Shown here one piece after another: positions 61,904 to 64,000 of a DNA stretch of 64,000 nt. The position numbers and the translations under genes were made by a program. The DNA is from CAKOSP01 sp044432745. Its GTDB lineage: Bacteria; Bacillota_I; Bacilli_A; RF39; UBA660. A model generated the notes under the pieces. The model did not search any database. It was given only the letters and a program-made list of their open reading frames with translations, and was not told the origin of the DNA. The stretch spans positions 58,166 to 122,165 of the forward strand of contig JAWXUH010000004.1 of the NCBI GenBank assembly GCA_044432745.1, read 5' to 3'. Numbering within the stretch: the stretch's first letter is position 1; each line of letters starts with the position of its first letter.

Positions 61904-63142
61904 ATGATTAAAAAAGGATTTTCTTTATTTTCTGTATTAATAATTGTTGTTATTACAGCATTATTATCTTTTATAACAACAGGTGTTATTTTAAGTAGTA
62001 ATTACAAGAGTGTAAGCGGTCTTACTTATGCCGAAATAATGACAGATGATTATTTAATTGAATTTTTGGGAATATATTCTAAAATTAAAGAAAATTTTTA
62101 CGGAGATTATGACCAAACAGGAATGATGGATGCTGCTATAAATTCATTATTGAGTTATGAAGGAAAAGACAGTAAAGATCTTATTGAATCAGCGATATCA
62201 GGTATGCTTAATTACTTGGGTGATGATTATACTTTATATTTGAATGACGATGCTTATAATTATTTAAGTGATGAACTTTCTGGTACATATCAAGGAATTG
62301 GTGTATCAATTACACTTAATGAAATTATATCAGTTACAAAAGATTCTCCAGCTGAGAAGGTTGGTATTAAAAAAGGTGACGTTATAACTATGGTAAATAG
62401 TACTAAAATAGATGAAACTAATAGTTTTTTAATTAGTGTAATAATAGGCGCTTCGACAGATGATATAAATATTACAGTTTTGCGTGAAGAAGAGGAACTA
62501 GTTTTTACCGTTTCTAAAACTTCTTTAGATTCATCTACTACATACAGTGTCGTTGAAGATACTAATACGGGATACATACATTTGTCTGTATTTTCAGAAC
62601 AGTCTTTTGAAAGTTTTAATTCTGCGTTAACTTCACTTGAATCAGAAGGAATAGATAATTTAATAATAGACTTAAGAGATAATGCGGGGGGGTATTTAGA
62701 TAAATCTTTAGAAATTGCATCGTTATTTTTAGAAAAAGGTAATGTTATTAATAGTATAGTATCAAATGAAGGAAAAGAAATAAATTACGATGAAACAGAA
62801 GAAAGCAGAGATTATGGTATAGTTGTACTTATAAATGAAGGTACTGCGTCGGCTTCAGAAATTCTTGCATCTGCACTCGTAGATAATAACAAGGCTTTGA
62901 GTGTAGGATTGTCGTCTTATGGTAAAGGTACTGTGCAACAACTTGTTGAGTCCTCATCTGGATTTTCTGCTAAGTACACAGTGGCTTATTGGTATACTCC
63001 AAATAATATATGTATTAACGAAACTGGTATTAAACCTAATTATTATGTTGAGACAGAAATTGTGTATGATGAAAACGAGAATATAATTGGTTTAAAAGAT
63101 GCTCAATTAGAAAAAGCGTTAGAAATATTAAACGAAACGTAA
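61904..63142 (+). CDS. S41 family carboxy-terminal processing protease (CtpA/CtpB-like)
   Basis: A 412-residue secreted or membrane-anchored serine protease. The N-terminal hydrophobic segment is at 7-28. A PDZ domain (about 125-200) has YQGIGVSITLNE. The S41 domain has NLIIDLRDNAGGYLD, catalytic Ser in GTASASEILASAL and Lys in YGKGTVQQL. The slot next to spo0A normally holds spoIVB, also a PDZ serine protease; this gene is a different family. B. subtilis CtpB can activate SpoIVFB during sigma-K processing, so a similar role is possible. Confidence 0.92.
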   Translation: MIKKGFSLFSVLIIVVITALLSFITTGVILSSNYKSVSGLTYAEIMTDDYLIEFLGIYSKIKENFYGDYDQTGMMDAAINSLLSYEGKDSKDLIESAISGMLNYLGDDYTLYLNDDAYNYLSDELSGTYQGIGVSITLNEIISVTKDSPAEKVGIKKGDVITMVNSTKIDETNSFLISVIIGASTDDINITVLREEEELVFTVSKTSLDSSTTYSVVEDTNTGYIHLSVFSEQSFESFNSALTSLESEGIDNLIIDLRDNAGGYLDKSLEIASLFLEKGNVINSIVSNEGKEINYDETEESRDYGIVVLINEGTASASEILASALVDNNKALSVGLSSYGKGTVQQLVESSSGFSAKYTVAYWYTPNNICINETGIKPNYYVETEIVYDENENIIGLKDAQLEKALEILNET

Positions 63143-63158
63143 AGTTTCTTTTATTTTG
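63134..63158 (+). terminator. Weak terminator of the S41 protease gene
   Basis: GAAAC pairs with GTTTC around the stop codon, followed by a T-rich run (TTTTATTTT). Only five pairs. Confidence 0.45.
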
Positions 63159-63197
63159 TCTATATTTAATATATAATATAACTGAGGAGAGTAAATA

Positions 63198-63716
63198 ATG
63201 AGTAATAGAGTAAAAATTCATGCTTACAAACATAATGGAAAGTTACATTTAGTTAGTTTGGATACATACATTATAGAGGAAACAGATGATTTTATCGTTT
63301 GCGGAAATAGTAAAGCTAGAATACTTGAGAACGATTCTGTTAATTATAGAACAAAGGAAACAGCACTATTATTTTTTTTTAAAAATTCGTGGTTCAATGT
63401 AATATGTCAATTTAAGAAGCACGGTATTTTTTATTATTGCAATATAGCTTCGCCATATATATATGAAAATAATATAATAAAATATATTGATTATGATTTG
63501 GATTTAAGAATCTTTCCAGATGGAAATTATAAAGTTTTAGATAAAAACGAGTATATTTATCATAAAAAGTTATATAATTATTCAGATGACATAGATAAAA
63601 TCGTAAAAGGTGAGTTATCTAAATTAATTGAGAATGTTGAAAATTCAAAATTTCCTTTTTCCACTGAAGAAGTGTTAAGATATTTGGAAAAATTTGAAAA
63701 AGTAAATAGATCGTAA
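63198..63716 (+). CDS. DUF402 nucleoside tri-/diphosphate phosphatase (Ntdp)
   Basis: A 172-residue DUF402 protein. It has KIHAYKHNGKLH, TKETALLFFFKNSWFNVI, GIFYYCNIASPYIYE, KYIDYDLDLRIFPDG and LDKNEYIYHKKLYNYS, which match Ntdp (B. subtilis YgaC). Conserved Asp and Tyr residues bind Mg2+ and the nucleotide. It hydrolyses NTPs and NDPs in characterised members. GAGGAGA precedes the ATG. The last gene before the rRNA operon. Confidence 0.88.
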   Translation: MSNRVKIHAYKHNGKLHLVSLDTYIIEETDDFIVCGNSKARILENDSVNYRTKETALLFFFKNSWFNVICQFKKHGIFYYCNIASPYIYENNIIKYIDYDLDLRIFPDGNYKVLDKNEYIYHKKLYNYSDDIDKIVKGELSKLIENVENSKFPFSTEEVLRYLEKFEKVNRS

Positions 63717-63801
63717 TTTGTAAAAAAAATAGCAAAATAACATCAAATTTAGACAATAAGCAAGTTTTTTTAAAAAAAAGTAAAAAAAATGTGTTTTTTT
63801 G

Positions 63802-63830
63802 TTGACAAGGGTTAATATATTTGATATATT
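63802..63830 (+). promoter_or_regulatory. Promoter of the rRNA operon
   Basis: -35 TTGACA (63802-63807), 17-base spacer, -10 TATATT (63825-63830). The leader contains TCTTTGAAAACTAAGTA, a sequence common just upstream of Firmicute 16S genes. Confidence 0.8.
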
Positions 63831-63965
63831 ACTTGTGCATTGAAGAAACGAAAGCAATTTGTTTGAAATTCATAAATGCAGATGATCTTTGAAAACTAAG
63901 TAAAAAAAGTCAATTTTTTGAGTAGCTTGGACAAACTTATAAATTAATATAATTTATATAATCAA

Positions 63966-64000
63966 TTTATTGAGAGTTTGATCCTGGCTCAGGATGAACG
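63966..64000 (+). rRNA. rrs: 16S ribosomal RNA, 5' end
   Basis: GAGAGTTTGATCCTGGCTCA is the universal start of bacterial 16S rRNA, followed by GGATGAACG. Only about 35 bases are in the window. The exact 5' end (63966 here) is estimated by analogy to B. subtilis. Confidence 0.95.

Noticed and set aside
1..64000. Mollicute genetic code with UGA as tryptophan, suggested by the low GC
   Set aside because: UGA ends genes such as ricT and spoVT, RF2 is encoded and its frameshift relies on UGA as a stop, and tryptophan is written UGG throughout.

Overview
The window is the replication-origin region of a very AT-rich, spore-forming Firmicute. The dnaA-dnaN-recF-gyrB-gyrA cluster, rpmH-rnpA-yidC-jag, an RNA polymerase delta subunit (rpoE), class A PBP and teichoic acid genes point to the class Bacilli. 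The sporulation genes spo0A, spoIIR, spoVT, spoVG, yabG, yabP, yabQ and bofA show that the lineage can form, or recently formed, spores. Missing neighbours (yaaA, parA/soj, rnmV, rapZ) and short versions of TilS, Pgk and TpiA suggest a reduced genome, such as an uncultured gut lineage near Erysipelotrichia or RF39. That placement is inference. UGA is used as a stop, so the code is standard.

Left of oriC (1-13136) nearly all genes are on the minus strand: murA (partial), mntP, spoIIR, prmC, prfA, rpoE, a DUF1934-like gene, an orphan ParB/Noc protein, rsmG, mnmG, mnmE, jag, yidC, rnpA, rpmH. One plus-strand class A PBP interrupts them. OriC is bipartite, with DnaA boxes upstream of dnaA (13283-13532) and between dnaA and dnaN (14980-15049). 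To the right, genes are mostly on the plus strand: dnaA, dnaN, a ComK-like regulator, recF, gyrB, gyrA.

A 2.2 kb gene-free stretch (22338-24549) follows. It holds eight parS-like palindromes in two sequence classes and is bracketed by two identical LexA-box-like palindromes. It looks like a compact centromere. After it come the SRP RNA, tadA, dnaX, ybaB, recR, bofA, holB, ricT, a tRNA methyltransferase, pth, mfd, spoVT, a T-box riboswitch with metG, tatD, a 3D-domain protein and ksgA. A teichoic acid module (tagO, then six minus-strand genes, 39723-45619) sits between ksgA and yabG, against the direction of replication.

From yabG on (45729-64000) there is a sporulation and housekeeping run: yabG, veg, spoVG, yabP, yabQ, divIC, yvcK, whiA, nrdG, truA, rplM, rpsI, secA, prfB (programmed frameshift), tilS, ftsH, secG, pgk, tpiA, spo0A, an S41 protease, an Ntdp/DUF402 gene, then an rRNA promoter and the first bases of 16S rRNA.

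The most unusual elements are the variant parS array together with a ParB/Noc protein that lacks a recognisable C-terminal dimerisation domain and a ParA partner, and the ComK-like gene in the dnaN-recF interval with a perfect Spo0A box upstream. I see no mobile elements, CRISPR arrays or tRNA genes.
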